Of a stretch of 64,000 nucleotides of DNA, positions 26,989-35,969 are shown piece after piece. The DNA comes from Pseudomonadota bacterium (GTDB lineage Bacteria > Desulfobacterota > Desulfobacteria > Desulfobacterales > Desulfobacteraceae), in the NCBI GenBank assembly GCA_018821535.1, contig JAHJLV010000009.1, positions 1 through 64,000 of the forward strand. The letters run 5' to 3'. Within the stretch, counting starts at the first letter, position 1, and each line of letters begins with the position of its first letter. Below the pieces are notes generated by a model. The model worked only from the letters and a program-made list of their open reading frames with translations, searched no databases and had not been told where the DNA came from. A program made the translations under genes and the position numbers.

Positions 26989-27022
26989 AAAGGGCCTTTA
27001 AACAGTTGTTTCAAGGCCCTTT
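26989..27022 (-). terminator. rho-independent terminator of the etf operon
   Basis: A 10-bp perfect stem (AAAGGGCCTT / AAGGCCCTTT) with a 14-base loop lies about 20 bases past the etfA stop. In the minus-strand reading it is followed by TTTTATTATT. Confidence 0.8.
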
Positions 27023-27041
27023 CATGTTTCTTTAAAAAAAA

Positions 27042-28010
27042 TTAGAGCTCGTTGATTGCCTCAGTAAGCGCCGGCATGAACTCAAGGATATTTTCAACAA
27101 TACCTACATCAGCGACCTGAAAAATCGGCGCTTTCGGGTTTTTGTTGACTGCAACAATAAACGGGTTGCCTTTAATGCCCCCCAGATGCTGGAAAGATCC
27201 TGAAATACCCATAGCCATATAGACTTTAGGTTTAACGGTCTGACCGGATGTTCCAACCTGACGGGATTTTTCAAGCCATTTTGCATCAACAATCGGTCTT
27301 GAGCAGGAAACAACAGCTTTCATGGCATCCGCCAGTTCCTGTGCAATTGCGATATTTTCTTCTTCTTCAATACCGCGTCCGATGGAAACCAGCACGTCAG
27401 ACTTGGTAATATCAACATCACCCACTTCCGCTTCAACCACTTCAAGGAATTTTCTTTTTGCAGAAAGATCGCCTGCATCTGCAGATTTGTCAGTGACAGA
27501 ACCACCGGCAGAACCGCCTTCAACAGGTGCAAAAGCCCCCGGTCTGATGGTAATCACTGCGCCTGCAGAAATATCTGTGGTCACATGGGTACTGACCGCA
27601 CCACCCAACTCCTGGCGGATCAGTTTAAGGGAAGAACCTTCAATGCCTTCAATATCAACGATATCAGCAGCATAGGCTGAATTCATTTTTATGGACAGTC
27701 CGGGAGCAAGGTCCATGCCAAAAGTATTGTGAGGTGCAAGAACGATGGCATCTGCAGGAAGAACACTTACAAGCGCTTTCCTGACGATTTCAGCATTGGG
27801 ATATGCCATTGCGGCGTTATCAATTTTAATCACTTCCTTATAGACAGCGGTCATGGCATTGGCGACCTTATCCAGGTCCGCACCTGTTCCAGCAACAACA
27901 GCAGTCAATGTAGCGCCTGCATCAATTTTTTTTGCAGCAGAAGGATATTCAAGAGCGACATCTTCTGCTGTTCCATTTGCAAACGGGATATATGCATATA
28001 TTTGTGTCAT
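27042..28010 (-). CDS. etfA: electron transfer flavoprotein alpha subunit
   Basis: The 322-residue protein is a full-length EtfA. The C-terminal FAD-binding domain is clear: LVSIGRGI, RPIVDAKWLEKSRQVGTSGQTVKP, AMGISGSFQHLGGIKG and VAVNKNPKAPIFQVADVGIV. The N-terminal half is the Etf fold shared with EtfB. It carries FAD and passes electrons from acyl-CoA or similar dehydrogenases to the membrane oxidoreductase encoded upstream in the same operon. The spacing to etfB is two bases, so the genes are coupled. Confidence 0.95.
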   Translation of the reverse strand: MTQIYAYIPFANGTAEDVALEYPSAAKKIDAGATLTAVVAGTGADLDKVANAMTAVYKEVIKIDNAAMAYPNAEIVRKALVSVLPADAIVLAPHNTFGMDLAPGLSIKMNSAYAADIVDIEGIEGSSLKLIRQELGGAVSTHVTTDISAGAVITIRPGAFAPVEGGSAGGSVTDKSADAGDLSAKRKFLEVVEAEVGDVDITKSDVLVSIGRGIEEEENIAIAQELADAMKAVVSCSRPIVDAKWLEKSRQVGTSGQTVKPKVYMAMGISGSFQHLGGIKGNPFIVAVNKNPKAPIFQVADVGIVENILEFMPALTEAINEL

Positions 28011-28012
28011 GA

Positions 28013-28798
28013 TTAGAGTCCTCCTTTTGCTTTCAGCTTTTCAATCAACGCTGTAATAATTTCATCGGTTGATCCTTCAAGCATTTCAGCACCATCACCA
28101 AGATCAGGTACAAAATAATCCACGCGTTTTGTTTTAGCTCCGGCCTCACCAACTGCAGAAGCATCAACACCAAGATCAGACGCTCCTTTTTCAGGAATTT
28201 CAACACTGGCCACTTTCCGGATTCCGCGGATACCGACATAACGGGGTTCATTAATACCGGTCTGGATGGAAACAACACAGGGAAGTTCGATTTCATTCAT
28301 TTCCTGGTTTCCACCTTCAATTTCCCTGCCCACTTTAATCTTGCCTTCACCTGGTTCAATTTTGTTTACCAGGGACGCATAGGGAAGATCCAGCATGGCT
28401 GCAAGCATTCCACCAACCTGGCCAGCACCTTCATCTGCCTGGGCACCGGTCATGATCAGATCATATTTGCCTTTTTCAACTTCTGCTTTAAGAATTGTAG
28501 CAATACCCTTACCATCAGAACCTTCAAACGCATCATCTGTCAAAAGAATACCGTTATTGGCACCCATGGCCATTTCACGTCTCAACACTTCTTCAGATTC
28601 ATCATCACCGACAGTCACAACAGTTACATTACCGCCAATTTTATCAACAATCTGAATTGCTTCTTCAACTGCATAGTTATCCCATTCATTCACTGAATAA
28701 ACCAGGTCGTCACGATCAAGATCATTCCCTGCACTGTTGAGTTCAAATTCATTCTCAGCAGTATCCGGTACTCTCTTGACACATACCAAAATTTCCAT
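28013..28798 (-). CDS. etfB: electron transfer flavoprotein beta subunit
   Basis: The protein opens MEILVCVKRVPDTAENEFEL, the standard EtfB N-terminus, and contains GAQADEGAGQVGGMLAAMLD and VVSIQTGINEPRYVGIRGIRKV, the EtfB signature. ATG 28798 is preferred to an upstream ATG at 28837 because AAGGAGG lies directly before it and the family starts there. The product is 261 residues. It pairs with EtfA. Whether this Etf is of the bifurcating class cannot be read by eye. Confidence 0.95.
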   Translation of the reverse strand: MEILVCVKRVPDTAENEFELNSAGNDLDRDDLVYSVNEWDNYAVEEAIQIVDKIGGNVTVVTVGDDESEEVLRREMAMGANNGILLTDDAFEGSDGKGIATILKAEVEKGKYDLIMTGAQADEGAGQVGGMLAAMLDLPYASLVNKIEPGEGKIKVGREIEGGNQEMNEIELPCVVSIQTGINEPRYVGIRGIRKVASVEIPEKGASDLGVDASAVGEAGAKTKRVDYFVPDLGDGAEMLEGSTDEIITALIEKLKAKGGL

Positions 28799-28870
28799 TA
28801 TTTGCCTCCTTGTAGTCAATATTTGCTGCAGGTTCACAACATTTAAAAACCTGCAGCCCTTTTAATTATT

Positions 28871-30940
28871 TTATTCGAGATGCTGCTCGATAAGCGCTGT
28901 AAAATCCAAAGCTTCCATCTCGCCTTCTTTGCCTGCAACCTTGATTGCATCCTGGATATTCACCAGACAGAAAGGACAAGCGGTTACAATCACATTTGCT
29001 CCGGCTTCAGCAGCCATATTCACTCGCAAAACACCCATTCTTGTTTCTTCTTCCGGTTCGTAGAACAGCATCAAACCGCCGCCGCCGCAACAAAATGATC
29101 TGTCCCGGCTTTTTTCAAGCTCGACTCTTGTTAACCCGTTAATGGCATCCATTGCTTTTCGTGGCGCTTCATACACACCATTATGCCGTCCAAGATAACA
29201 GGGATCATGATATACATACACCTTATCCGCAGTCTGGCAGGATTTTAATGACAAGGCACCGCTTTCGATTTTTTCTGCCACAACCTGGGAGATATGTTTT
29301 ACCGGCGGAAGTCCTTTATAGTCATTTTTCAATGCATTAAAAGCATGCGGGTCCGCGGTGACAATCTGTTTTACCCCAGTTTCCAGAATTGCTTCCGTGT
29401 TCTGAGATTTCAGATCCTGGTACAGCATTTCTTCACCGAAACGAAGAACCTCATTTCCACTGTCTTTTTCCAGTTTACCCAGAATTCCGAAATCAACGCC
29501 TGCCTTATCCAGAATCACTGCGGTTCTTCTGGCAATATCCTGCATATTGTCATCATAGGACGTTATACTGTCTACAAAATAAAGGGTATCTGCCTCACCG
29601 TCCTCGGAAAGATCCTTAACCTGACAAATCTCCTGGAACTCTTTGCTTTCAGCCCACTCGGCCCGTTTCTTTTCCATCTTGCCATAAGGGTTACCGCGTT
29701 TTTCAAGGGCCTTAAGCGGCTTTTGCAGTGTCTGGGGAACCAGACCCTCATCCACCATGCCGCGGCGAAGATCAACAATCTTGTCAATATATTCAATACC
29801 CAGCGGACATTCTTCTTCGCATGCCCCGCAAGTGGTGCATGACCAGATTTCATCTTCCGTATAAATATCTTCAACCAGAAGCTTGCTTTTGAAAATCTTT
29901 CCGGACATGGGATAATTTTTAAATATCAGATCCCTTGCCTTGATGGTGATAAACCGGGGAGAAAGTGGCCGCCCGACTGCATTGGCCGGACACTGATCAG
30001 AACATCTGCCGCAGTCCGCACATGAATAAAAGTCCAGCATGTGCTTCCAGGTAAAATCCTCAAGTTTTTTAACACCAAAGGTTTCCAGATCATCTAACTG
30101 TTCATCTGAAATACCGTATTTGACCGGCTTGATATTTCCTTTTTTAACCCGCATGAAAAAGACATTGAAAATGGATGTGATAACATGAAAATGTTTTCCC
30201 ATGGGCAGAAAATTAAGGAAAAAGAAAAACGCCAGGTCATGCACAAAATAAGTAAAAATGTGCAGACCCTGAAGAACATTCAGGGGGGCTGCTGACAGCA
30301 GTTTTTTGAAAATCCAGACCAGAGACAAGGGTGCCAGAAAATGCTCGGCAGCACCGTTGGCAGCTTCATACGCAAGCTCGGAAGCTTCAAACAGACTTTC
30401 AGAAATCATAAGGGTTGAAATAACACCCAGAACAAAAACAGCCTCAGCAGTATGATCTTTACCGTATTTTTCCGGTACTGCATATCTTTTCGGTTTAAAA
30501 ATACCCCTTCGGACAGCAGCAATGATACAGGCAATAAGAACAAATGTGGCTGCATAGTCTTTGATAAAATTATACACATCTCCGAGGACTCCGCCGAATC
30601 CAGGCAACACAAATCCATCTGAAAAACCGATAATAACAAGCGAGGTTGATCGGATCGACAGAATCAAGAACCCTGCAAAAATCAGGATATGAAGAACCCC
30701 GGCCAGCATGTATCTTGGCTGACGAACCTGTCCCAACCAGACGATGATCAGATTTTTGACCCGCAAGCCAATCTGATCAAACCGGTTATCCGGGTTGGCT
30801 CTGATCAGCGGGGCAATACGCCGGGCCATAATATATGTAAAAAGTCCTATCCCGATGACAGGCAATACAAATGCTAATATCCAGGTAGGAAAGAACCCGA
30901 AAAGCTTATAACTTGCCGGTCCTATGATTGATGGTGTCAT
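28871..30940 (-). CDS. membrane Fe-S oxidoreductase, Etf:quinone oxidoreductase-like (HdrD/NarI fusion)
   Basis: The 689-residue protein has about six membrane helices in residues 14-265 with histidines positioned for haem b (NarI/HdrE-like). Then come two [4Fe-4S] motifs (CADCGRCSDQCP, C307-C317; CTTCGACEEECP, C368-C378) and two CCG-type elements (YHDPCYLGRHN with SFCCGGGG; TACPFC) as in HdrD/DsrK. It sits directly upstream of etfBA, the arrangement seen in anaerobes where it transfers electrons from EtfAB into the menaquinone pool during acyl-CoA oxidation. This is the route proposed in syntrophs and complete-oxidising sulfate reducers. RBS and ATG at 30940 are clear (GGAGG). Confidence 0.9.
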   Translation of the reverse strand: MTPSIIGPASYKLFGFFPTWILAFVLPVIGIGLFTYIMARRIAPLIRANPDNRFDQIGLRVKNLIIVWLGQVRQPRYMLAGVLHILIFAGFLILSIRSTSLVIIGFSDGFVLPGFGGVLGDVYNFIKDYAATFVLIACIIAAVRRGIFKPKRYAVPEKYGKDHTAEAVFVLGVISTLMISESLFEASELAYEAANGAAEHFLAPLSLVWIFKKLLSAAPLNVLQGLHIFTYFVHDLAFFFFLNFLPMGKHFHVITSIFNVFFMRVKKGNIKPVKYGISDEQLDDLETFGVKKLEDFTWKHMLDFYSCADCGRCSDQCPANAVGRPLSPRFITIKARDLIFKNYPMSGKIFKSKLLVEDIYTEDEIWSCTTCGACEEECPLGIEYIDKIVDLRRGMVDEGLVPQTLQKPLKALEKRGNPYGKMEKKRAEWAESKEFQEICQVKDLSEDGEADTLYFVDSITSYDDNMQDIARRTAVILDKAGVDFGILGKLEKDSGNEVLRFGEEMLYQDLKSQNTEAILETGVKQIVTADPHAFNALKNDYKGLPPVKHISQVVAEKIESGALSLKSCQTADKVYVYHDPCYLGRHNGVYEAPRKAMDAINGLTRVELEKSRDRSFCCGGGGLMLFYEPEEETRMGVLRVNMAAEAGANVIVTACPFCLVNIQDAIKVAGKEGEMEALDFTALIEQHLE

Positions 30941-30983
30941 ATTTATTTATCCTCCAAAAAGTATCTTTAAAAAGTCCAAATGC

Positions 30984-30996
30984 AAATCTAAGATTT
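30984..30996. promoter_or_regulatory. inverted repeat upstream of the Etf operon (possible operator)
   Basis: AAATCT-A-AGATTT is a perfect 13-base palindrome 44 bases before the oxidoreductase start. A TTGACG (minus strand, 31017-31022) lies upstream in a suitable place for a -35. A TetR gene lies next door, so binding by it is plausible but unproven. Confidence 0.3.
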
Positions 30997-31077
30997 CTAA
31001 TAAACATGGCTGTATCCGTCAAGCAAAAAGATGAATATACATGAAAATAATCTGTGCATTTCACCAGACGAAACAGT

Positions 31078-31698
31078 CTACCCCCGAATTCCGGTCAGAA
31101 ACAGATCCACCAGCGGATCTGCCAGAGATTCCAGATCATACCGGCTGCCAGCAAAGACCCAGGAGCTGATAACATTTTCCACACCGCCAAGAATATATCG
31201 TTTTGCCAGGGCTGCAAAAAGGTCCTGGCGCATGGTTCCTTCAATCTGTCCCTGTTCGATGATTTCAGACAGCAGTTCCAGGTACATTTTTGAAATGTCT
31301 TTTATCTGTGTCTCAATATCCCTGAAATGCCTGACCTCTGAACGGAAAATCACTGCCATATCCTTATCATTTTGAAACTCTGACAAGTGACACCGTATCA
31401 GACGACGTAATTTATCTTCGGCATTTTTTCCCGCCTCAACAGCTGCCCGCATTCGTGAAAATACAGAATCACTTTTAAAATTGAGATACTGAAGAAGGAT
31501 ATCATCCTTATTTTTAAAATACAGATAAAGCGTTCCGTCTGCCACACCTGCCTGTGATGCAATCTGTGAAATCGTTGCCTTGTGAAATCCATATTCAGCA
31601 AACACATGGCCCGCACTGTTGAGTATATTATTATATTTTTCCGATTTAGTTTTCTGCAAATCAAAATTACCTTTTTTAAATAATGAATTTATATTCAT
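31078..31698 (-). CDS. TetR-family transcriptional regulator
   Basis: This protein of about 206 residues has an N-terminal TetR HTH: NNILNSAGHVFAEYGFHKAT followed by ISQIASQAGVADGTLYLYF and KNKDDIL (about residues 20-65). The rest is a helical ligand-binding domain with the VFRSEVRHF and GGVENVI stretches seen in FadR-like members. A TTGACT/CAATTA pair (31700-31728) almost touches the ATG, so the true start may be a little downstream; the HTH begins only at about residue 20. A 13-base palindrome GATAAT-A-ATTATC at 31732-31744 could be its own operator. Its position suggests acyl-CoA-responsive control of the adjacent etf operon. Confidence 0.87.
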   Translation of the reverse strand: MNINSLFKKGNFDLQKTKSEKYNNILNSAGHVFAEYGFHKATISQIASQAGVADGTLYLYFKNKDDILLQYLNFKSDSVFSRMRAAVEAGKNAEDKLRRLIRCHLSEFQNDKDMAVIFRSEVRHFRDIETQIKDISKMYLELLSEIIEQGQIEGTMRQDLFAALAKRYILGGVENVISSWVFAGSRYDLESLADPLVDLFLTGIRG

Positions 31699-31961
31699 CT
31701 AATTGCAACAGATTATCACAAAAGTCAAGCAGATAATAATTATCCAGATGAACAAATCTAAAAAAAATAATTATATTTTTCAAATACTTACATTATTTAT
31801 GGTGATTTGATTTTCAAAACCGCCCCGCAGCTTTACCGGCTAATAAAATCATGAATAGAAATTCATTATTCAATAAAGAGCTTGATCTTAGCTGTTTTTC
31901 ATGAGAAAGGATAATATTCGTATTTTTTATAAAAATCACCGAATTCAGGGGAGGGCACATA

Positions 31962-33251
31962 ATGATCAACTCAAAAATTTATTCTTCGGACTTTGAAACA
32001 GCGCTTGATCTTGGCAGACCACCAAATATCAAAACCCTTTTCCCCAACTCCAAAGCATTGATTGTCAGCGGAAAATATATTGATACAGGGATGCTGGAAA
32101 AAGGGCGTTGCATGACCATTGCCGCCAACGGACGCAATGCATTTATCATCCGGGGAGCACTCATGGCAGCCCAGCGGGCCAATGCCGGCATCATCATTGA
32201 AATTGCAAGATCAGAAGGCGGAACCCAGGCATACTGCGCGGTAAATCTGTGGAATATTGCAAGACAGACAGATGCCTTCATGAACGAACTTAAAATTACC
32301 GTTCCGGTTGCCATCCATGCGGACCATTTCGGTATAAAAAAACCTGAAGATATTGAACCGGCCAAAACTGAAATCACATCCTTATTTGATGCAGGCATCA
32401 CATCCATTGCCATTGATGCGTCCCATATGCCGGATGACCAGAACCTGCTGGCCAATCTTGAATTATTCCCTTTTATTCCGGACTGGGCAGGCCTTGAAAC
32501 CGAGGTCGGAGAAATTAAAGGTTCCCAGGGGCTGTCCACAGACAAAGAAGCGCTTTTCCTTATCCGGGGATTGAACGCACATGGTATCTTTCCCAACTGG
32601 ATCGCACTGAACAACGGCACAACCCACGGGATTGAGACCAGCGGCACCGGAATAAATGTCGAATTGACCGCCCGGATTCACGAGTCTCTGGCAAAATACA
32701 AAGTTTCAGGCGCTCAGCACGGAACCTCCGGGAACAGCTCGGACCGCCTCAAAGAAATTGCCCTCAGAACCCGGACCACCAAAGCCAATGTGGCCACAGC
32801 ACTTCAAATGATTTCCTGGGGATTTCAGGTCAATGATTATGGTAATGCCATCATGGAAAACGATGCCTTTATAAAGGAACAGGATAAAGGGGTGTCTGAC
32901 CAGACCTGGAAACAGATGCAGGCATTTGCCAGTGCGAACAATATTAAAGGCGGAGATTTCAAAAAACTCAATCTGCCCTTTGAAGCAAAATTCATGGCCC
33001 AGCCCAAAAAATACAGAGACAGAATGAGCAAAGGCGTTGAGGATTTTGTTTATTCCCTTTTAACAGATGTTTTCAATGCCACAGACACCGCACCGATTAT
33101 CATTGATGCTATTTTAAAAGCGCAAAGTCATGATCCGGGGCCCAAAGCAGAAAAAATTGAAAAAAAATCCGACTGGACGAAAGAAAAAATTATTGAAAAA
33201 GCGTCACACCTTGATACTGACAAGGGACCGGATGGAAATTTCGATGATTAA
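31962..33251 (+). CDS. class II fructose-bisphosphate aldolase family protein
   Basis: The 429-residue protein matches the zinc-dependent class II aldolase fold: AIIIEIARSEGG-like first strands (NAGIIIEIARSE), VAIHADHFG with a metal histidine, TSIAIDASHMPDDQN, GLETEVGEIKGSQG, NWIALNNGTTHGIE and SGAQHGTSGNSSD. It is longer than the Escherichia coli enzyme and of the type common in Desulfobacterota. It cleaves or forms fructose 1,6-bisphosphate in glycolysis/gluconeogenesis. AGGGGAGGG precedes ATG 31962. The C-terminal ~35 residues are Lys- and Asp-rich and probably disordered. Confidence 0.88.
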   Translation: MINSKIYSSDFETALDLGRPPNIKTLFPNSKALIVSGKYIDTGMLEKGRCMTIAANGRNAFIIRGALMAAQRANAGIIIEIARSEGGTQAYCAVNLWNIARQTDAFMNELKITVPVAIHADHFGIKKPEDIEPAKTEITSLFDAGITSIAIDASHMPDDQNLLANLELFPFIPDWAGLETEVGEIKGSQGLSTDKEALFLIRGLNAHGIFPNWIALNNGTTHGIETSGTGINVELTARIHESLAKYKVSGAQHGTSGNSSDRLKEIALRTRTTKANVATALQMISWGFQVNDYGNAIMENDAFIKEQDKGVSDQTWKQMQAFASANNIKGGDFKKLNLPFEAKFMAQPKKYRDRMSKGVEDFVYSLLTDVFNATDTAPIIIDAILKAQSHDPGPKAEKIEKKSDWTKEKIIEKASHLDTDKGPDGNFDD

Positions 33252-33312
33252 AAAAATATTAAAGTTTTTATTTTCCCATACCGATATTCCTGGGTAAGGA
33301 GAAAATTGTATA

Positions 33313-33735
33313 ATGCAGATACCTTCATATCAAATACAGAACGTCCTGAAAGTCTACTCAAGACAATTGAGTCAGGGCAAAATACTGAGCAGGAACAAAT
33401 TTGGCGCTGCCAATACCCCTTCTGCAGACAGCGTGACCATTTCTTCTGAAGGCAAAAGAAAAGCCATTATTGATAAGGTTGCTGCAAATATTGTGGATAA
33501 AATTATCAGTGACGGCCCCAGAGAAAAAACCGAAGAGCAGATTACAAAACAGATCGAAAAAGAGCTGGGTAAAAAAATCAGTTTCTCAAAAGAAAAAAAC
33601 CAGTTTACCTATACTACAATTGATGAGAACAATCAGAAAATTACCCAGACCTTATCTGTTGAAGACTCTAAATTCATCGTTAAGCGGATGACTGAGCTGG
33701 CAAGAGAAGTAGCAGACAGCAATATGGAGTTATAA
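33313..33735 (+). CDS. DVU0524-type FlgM-associated protein
   Basis: This 140-residue protein lies 11 bases before flgM, the arrangement known in Desulfovibrio as the DVU0524 family. It opens with an amphipathic YQIQNVLKVYSRQLSQGK and then a SADSVTISSEGKRKAIIDKV stretch resembling FlgM-like N-termini. The C-terminal half has a KEKNQFTYTTIDENNQKI beta region. A strong ribosome binding site (AAGGAG, 33297-33302) is present. Function unknown; the link to FlgM suggests a role in flagellar gene control. Confidence 0.8.
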   Translation: MQIPSYQIQNVLKVYSRQLSQGKILSRNKFGAANTPSADSVTISSEGKRKAIIDKVAANIVDKIISDGPREKTEEQITKQIEKELGKKISFSKEKNQFTYTTIDENNQKITQTLSVEDSKFIVKRMTELAREVADSNMEL

Positions 33736-33746
33736 GGAGAAAAATT

Positions 33747-34058
33747 ATGAAAATATCAGGCACAACCTCAAATTATATTAATCAGACATATACCAGCAGG
33801 GCAAATTCAGCCAATCAGGATGCCCGGCCTGCAAAAAATCAGGATGAAGCTGTTAACAGTTCAATGGCTGACAGTATTAATCTGTCAAACCGGACAAAAG
33901 ATCTGCAGAAAATTTCCCAGTCAATGGACACCCAGCCCACAGACCGGCAGAAATATGTATCTGATATCAAGCTTAAGGTTGAAACCAACCAGTACAATAT
34001 TAATGTTGAAGCGGTTGCTGAAAAAATGACAGGCACCCTGATGGACGAAATCGTCTGA
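33747..34058 (+). CDS. flgM: anti-sigma-28 factor FlgM
   Basis: The 103-residue protein has the FlgM layout: a disordered Asn/Gln/Ser-rich N-terminus (residues 1-45), DSINLSNRTKDLQKIS, then the sigma-28-binding helices around RQKYVSDIKLKVETNQYNI and VEAVAEKMTGTLMDEIV. It holds FliA inactive until hook completion. AAGGAG precedes ATG 33747, and the gene follows DVU0524-like 11 bases upstream. No other flagellar genes are in the window apart from a possible FapA homologue. Confidence 0.88.
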   Translation: MKISGTTSNYINQTYTSRANSANQDARPAKNQDEAVNSSMADSINLSNRTKDLQKISQSMDTQPTDRQKYVSDIKLKVETNQYNINVEAVAEKMTGTLMDEIV

Positions 34059-34147
34059 TAGAAAAATTTTCCCGGTATTTTTTTCTCCCAGCAGTTTTTC
34101 AGCACACTGCACCTTTTTACAACCTATTGATTTTAAAAAGTTTTTTC

Positions 34148-34176
34148 ATGCCACAAACTTTTCTGGTTTGTGGCAT
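34148..34176. terminator. 11-bp perfect hairpin after flgM
   Basis: ATGCCACAAAC and GTTTGTGGCAT are perfect arms around a 7-base loop. Downstream lies only a short T-rich stretch, so it could be a weak terminator or an operator. It overlaps the sigma-54-like element below. Confidence 0.45.
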
Positions 34177-34186
34177 ATCTTTTGCT
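34171..34186 (+). promoter_or_regulatory. sigma-54-type -24/-12 promoter
   Basis: TGGCAT-N5-TTGCT has the invariant GG and GC dinucleotides with 10 bases between them. It lies 36 bases before the gene at 34222. Middle and late flagellar genes are often sigma-54 dependent, which fits the FlgM neighbourhood. Confidence 0.55.
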
Positions 34187-34221
34187 TATTTAAAGATTTG
34201 AAATTTAAGTAACAGGAGAGA

Positions 34222-34683
34222 ATGATGACCACAATAAATCAAATTAATGATTCGGGGCTGCCCCTTACTGCCCAAACCGGCAAACCCCAAAAAAATGATA
34301 CCGCCGATGCATTTGAAAATGTGTTCAACAAAGCATTGGATAAGACACAGGCAAAACAGATGATTCCGACATCAGTAAATGCGTTAAGTGAAATTGCTTC
34401 CAGCGGACTGAAAATAATCGATTCCTCTGGTATTGTTTCAGGGAAAACCGGCAAACTTCTTGACATGCTTGATGCCTACTCAATTCAGCTGCAGGACCCT
34501 GAAGTTTCATTGAAAAACATTGAACCGGTTCTTGAAAAAATCAGAATAAATGCAGGAACCTTGTTTGAAGAAACTCAGCGTCTGAGTGCTGCAGATGAAA
34601 ATTTGAAAAAAATTGCAACCCAGACCATTGTAACCGCCCAGACCGAGTATCTTAAATTCCAGAGAGGGGATTATCTGTCATAG
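34222..34683 (+). CDS. hypothetical protein, flagellar-cluster
   Basis: This 153-residue protein has no recognised domain. The first ~45 residues are polar and Gln/Thr-rich, like secreted flagellar-rod or hook proteins. The rest is helical: DSSGIVSGKTGKLLDMLDA, VSLKNIEPVLEKIRINAG, ADENLKKIATQTIVTAQTEY. AGGAG (34214-34218) precedes tandem ATGs at 34222/34225. A sigma-54-like promoter lies just upstream, and flgM ends 163 bases before it. A flagellar role is inferred only from context and promoter. Its 3' end overlaps the convergent mazG by 13 bases. Confidence 0.7.
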   Translation: MMTTINQINDSGLPLTAQTGKPQKNDTADAFENVFNKALDKTQAKQMIPTSVNALSEIASSGLKIIDSSGIVSGKTGKLLDMLDAYSIQLQDPEVSLKNIEPVLEKIRINAGTLFEETQRLSAADENLKKIATQTIVTAQTEYLKFQRGDYLS

Positions 34684-35456
34684 GAACGCTTAGCCTGTTC
34701 CCAGAATTGATCTTTTTGCTCCTGTGACAGCGTATTTAATTTTATTTTCTTTTGGTTTAAGTCTTTTTCCATCATCCGGAAGCGTCCTTCAAATTTGGCG
34801 GTTGAAAAACTCAGTGCCGTCTCCGGATGCAATTTGGCAACACGGGCAACATTCACCAGACTGAATAAGATATCTCCAAACTCCATCATGATATCCTTAT
34901 GATCTCCTGTTTCCAGCGCTGCTTCAAACTCATCCATTTCACTTCTCACTGTTTTCAGAACATCATGGATGCCGTCCCATTCAAATCCTTCCTTTACTGC
35001 GCATTTAGAAACTTTCAGGGCGCGTATCAAAGAGGGCATCCCTTTGGGAACATTGTCCAGTGCAGATATTTTTTTTTCACCCTTTTCTTTTTTCTCGGCG
35101 ACCTTGATTGATTCCCACTGCTGCAGCAACTGCTCATGATTTTCAACTGTAGCATCCCCATAAACATGGGGATGCCGCCGGATCATTTTTTTGGAGATCT
35201 GATCAATGACATCGGAAAAGGTAAATACTTTCTGCTCCTGGAAAATACAGATAATAAAAACCAGCTGAAACAACACATCACCAAGTTCTTCACAGATGTT
35301 AACCTGATCATTTTTGGCAATGGCCTCCTGCAGCTCATACACTTCTTCTTCCAGGCAGGGTATCATGGTTTCAGGTGTCTGCTTTCTGTCCCAGTCACAT
35401 CCGTTTTCCCCTCTTAATGTGTTGACAATATCAAAAAGGGCTTCAATCTGTTTCAT
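34671..35456 (-). CDS. mazG: nucleoside triphosphate pyrophosphohydrolase MazG
   Basis: The 261-residue protein has two MazG domains. The first starts at residue 8 (NTLRGENGCDWDRKQTPETM, then LEEEVYELQEAI and EELGDVLFQLVF, the metal-binding EExxE/ExxD set), and the second has VRSEMDEFEAA and EFGDILFSLVN. It hydrolyses NTPs to NMP and PPi, clearing damaged nucleotides or lowering ppGpp. It is transcribed with cvpA upstream, only six bases apart. Confidence 0.93.
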   Translation of the reverse strand: MKQIEALFDIVNTLRGENGCDWDRKQTPETMIPCLEEEVYELQEAIAKNDQVNICEELGDVLFQLVFIICIFQEQKVFTFSDVIDQISKKMIRRHPHVYGDATVENHEQLLQQWESIKVAEKKEKGEKKISALDNVPKGMPSLIRALKVSKCAVKEGFEWDGIHDVLKTVRSEMDEFEAALETGDHKDIMMEFGDILFSLVNVARVAKLHPETALSFSTAKFEGRFRMMEKDLNQKKIKLNTLSQEQKDQFWEQAKRSYDR

Positions 35457-35462
35457 TTAATT

Positions 35463-35969
35463 TTAAATAAGGCCCTTTATCTGTTTCAAAAAATCACTCC
35501 GTGTATTTTTTGAAACAAAGATACTTAAAGACGTCGCAACCTTGGCAACATGCGGTGATAATTTTGATCCTGTAAGAATATTCGTATTTTTAGGCAGAAA
35601 ACTGGTAATCATTACCAGCAGGACAGATACGATCAACAGGCCTTTTGCTGCTCCGAAAATAAGCCCGAAGGTCCTGTCAACCCACCCTAAAAAAACAAGT
35701 TTTAAAAAATTGCGGATTAAAATAGAAACAAGAGAAATTCCGATGATGATCAGACAGAACAGCAAAAAGAAAGATGAAAGGTCACGCATCGGTGGGCTCT
35801 GAATCCATTTGCCGACATATACAGCAATCATGGGGTAATAGGCATAGGCACCATAAAATCCGGCAAATACCCCCACGATACCGGATACTTCACCGATCAG
35901 CCCCTTAAAAAACCCCCGAATCAGACAAAACGAAGTAATCACCACGATGACGATATCAAATGTATTCAT
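35463..35969 (-). CDS. cvpA: CvpA-family membrane protein
   Basis: This 168-residue protein has four membrane helices. It opens with FDIVIVVITSFCLIRGFFKG and follows with a GEVSGIVGVFAGFYGAY helix, FLLFCLIIIGISLV, and GWVDRTFGLIFGAAKGLLIV, the standard CvpA signature. The family takes part in colicin V export, purine-linked phenotypes and envelope stress, without a fixed biochemical role. AAGGGGAAA precedes ATG 35969. It is divergent from phoH across about 110 bases. Confidence 0.88.
   Translation of the reverse strand: MNTFDIVIVVITSFCLIRGFFKGLIGEVSGIVGVFAGFYGAYAYYPMIAVYVGKWIQSPPMRDLSSFFLLFCLIIIGISLVSILIRNFLKLVFLGWVDRTFGLIFGAAKGLLIVSVLLVMITSFLPKNTNILTGSKLSPHVAKVATSLSIFVSKNTRSDFLKQIKGLI

Noticed and set aside
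31979..32647. 222-codon open frame on the minus strand
   Set aside because: Antisense to the aldolase gene; composition and lack of motifs indicate a shadow frame.
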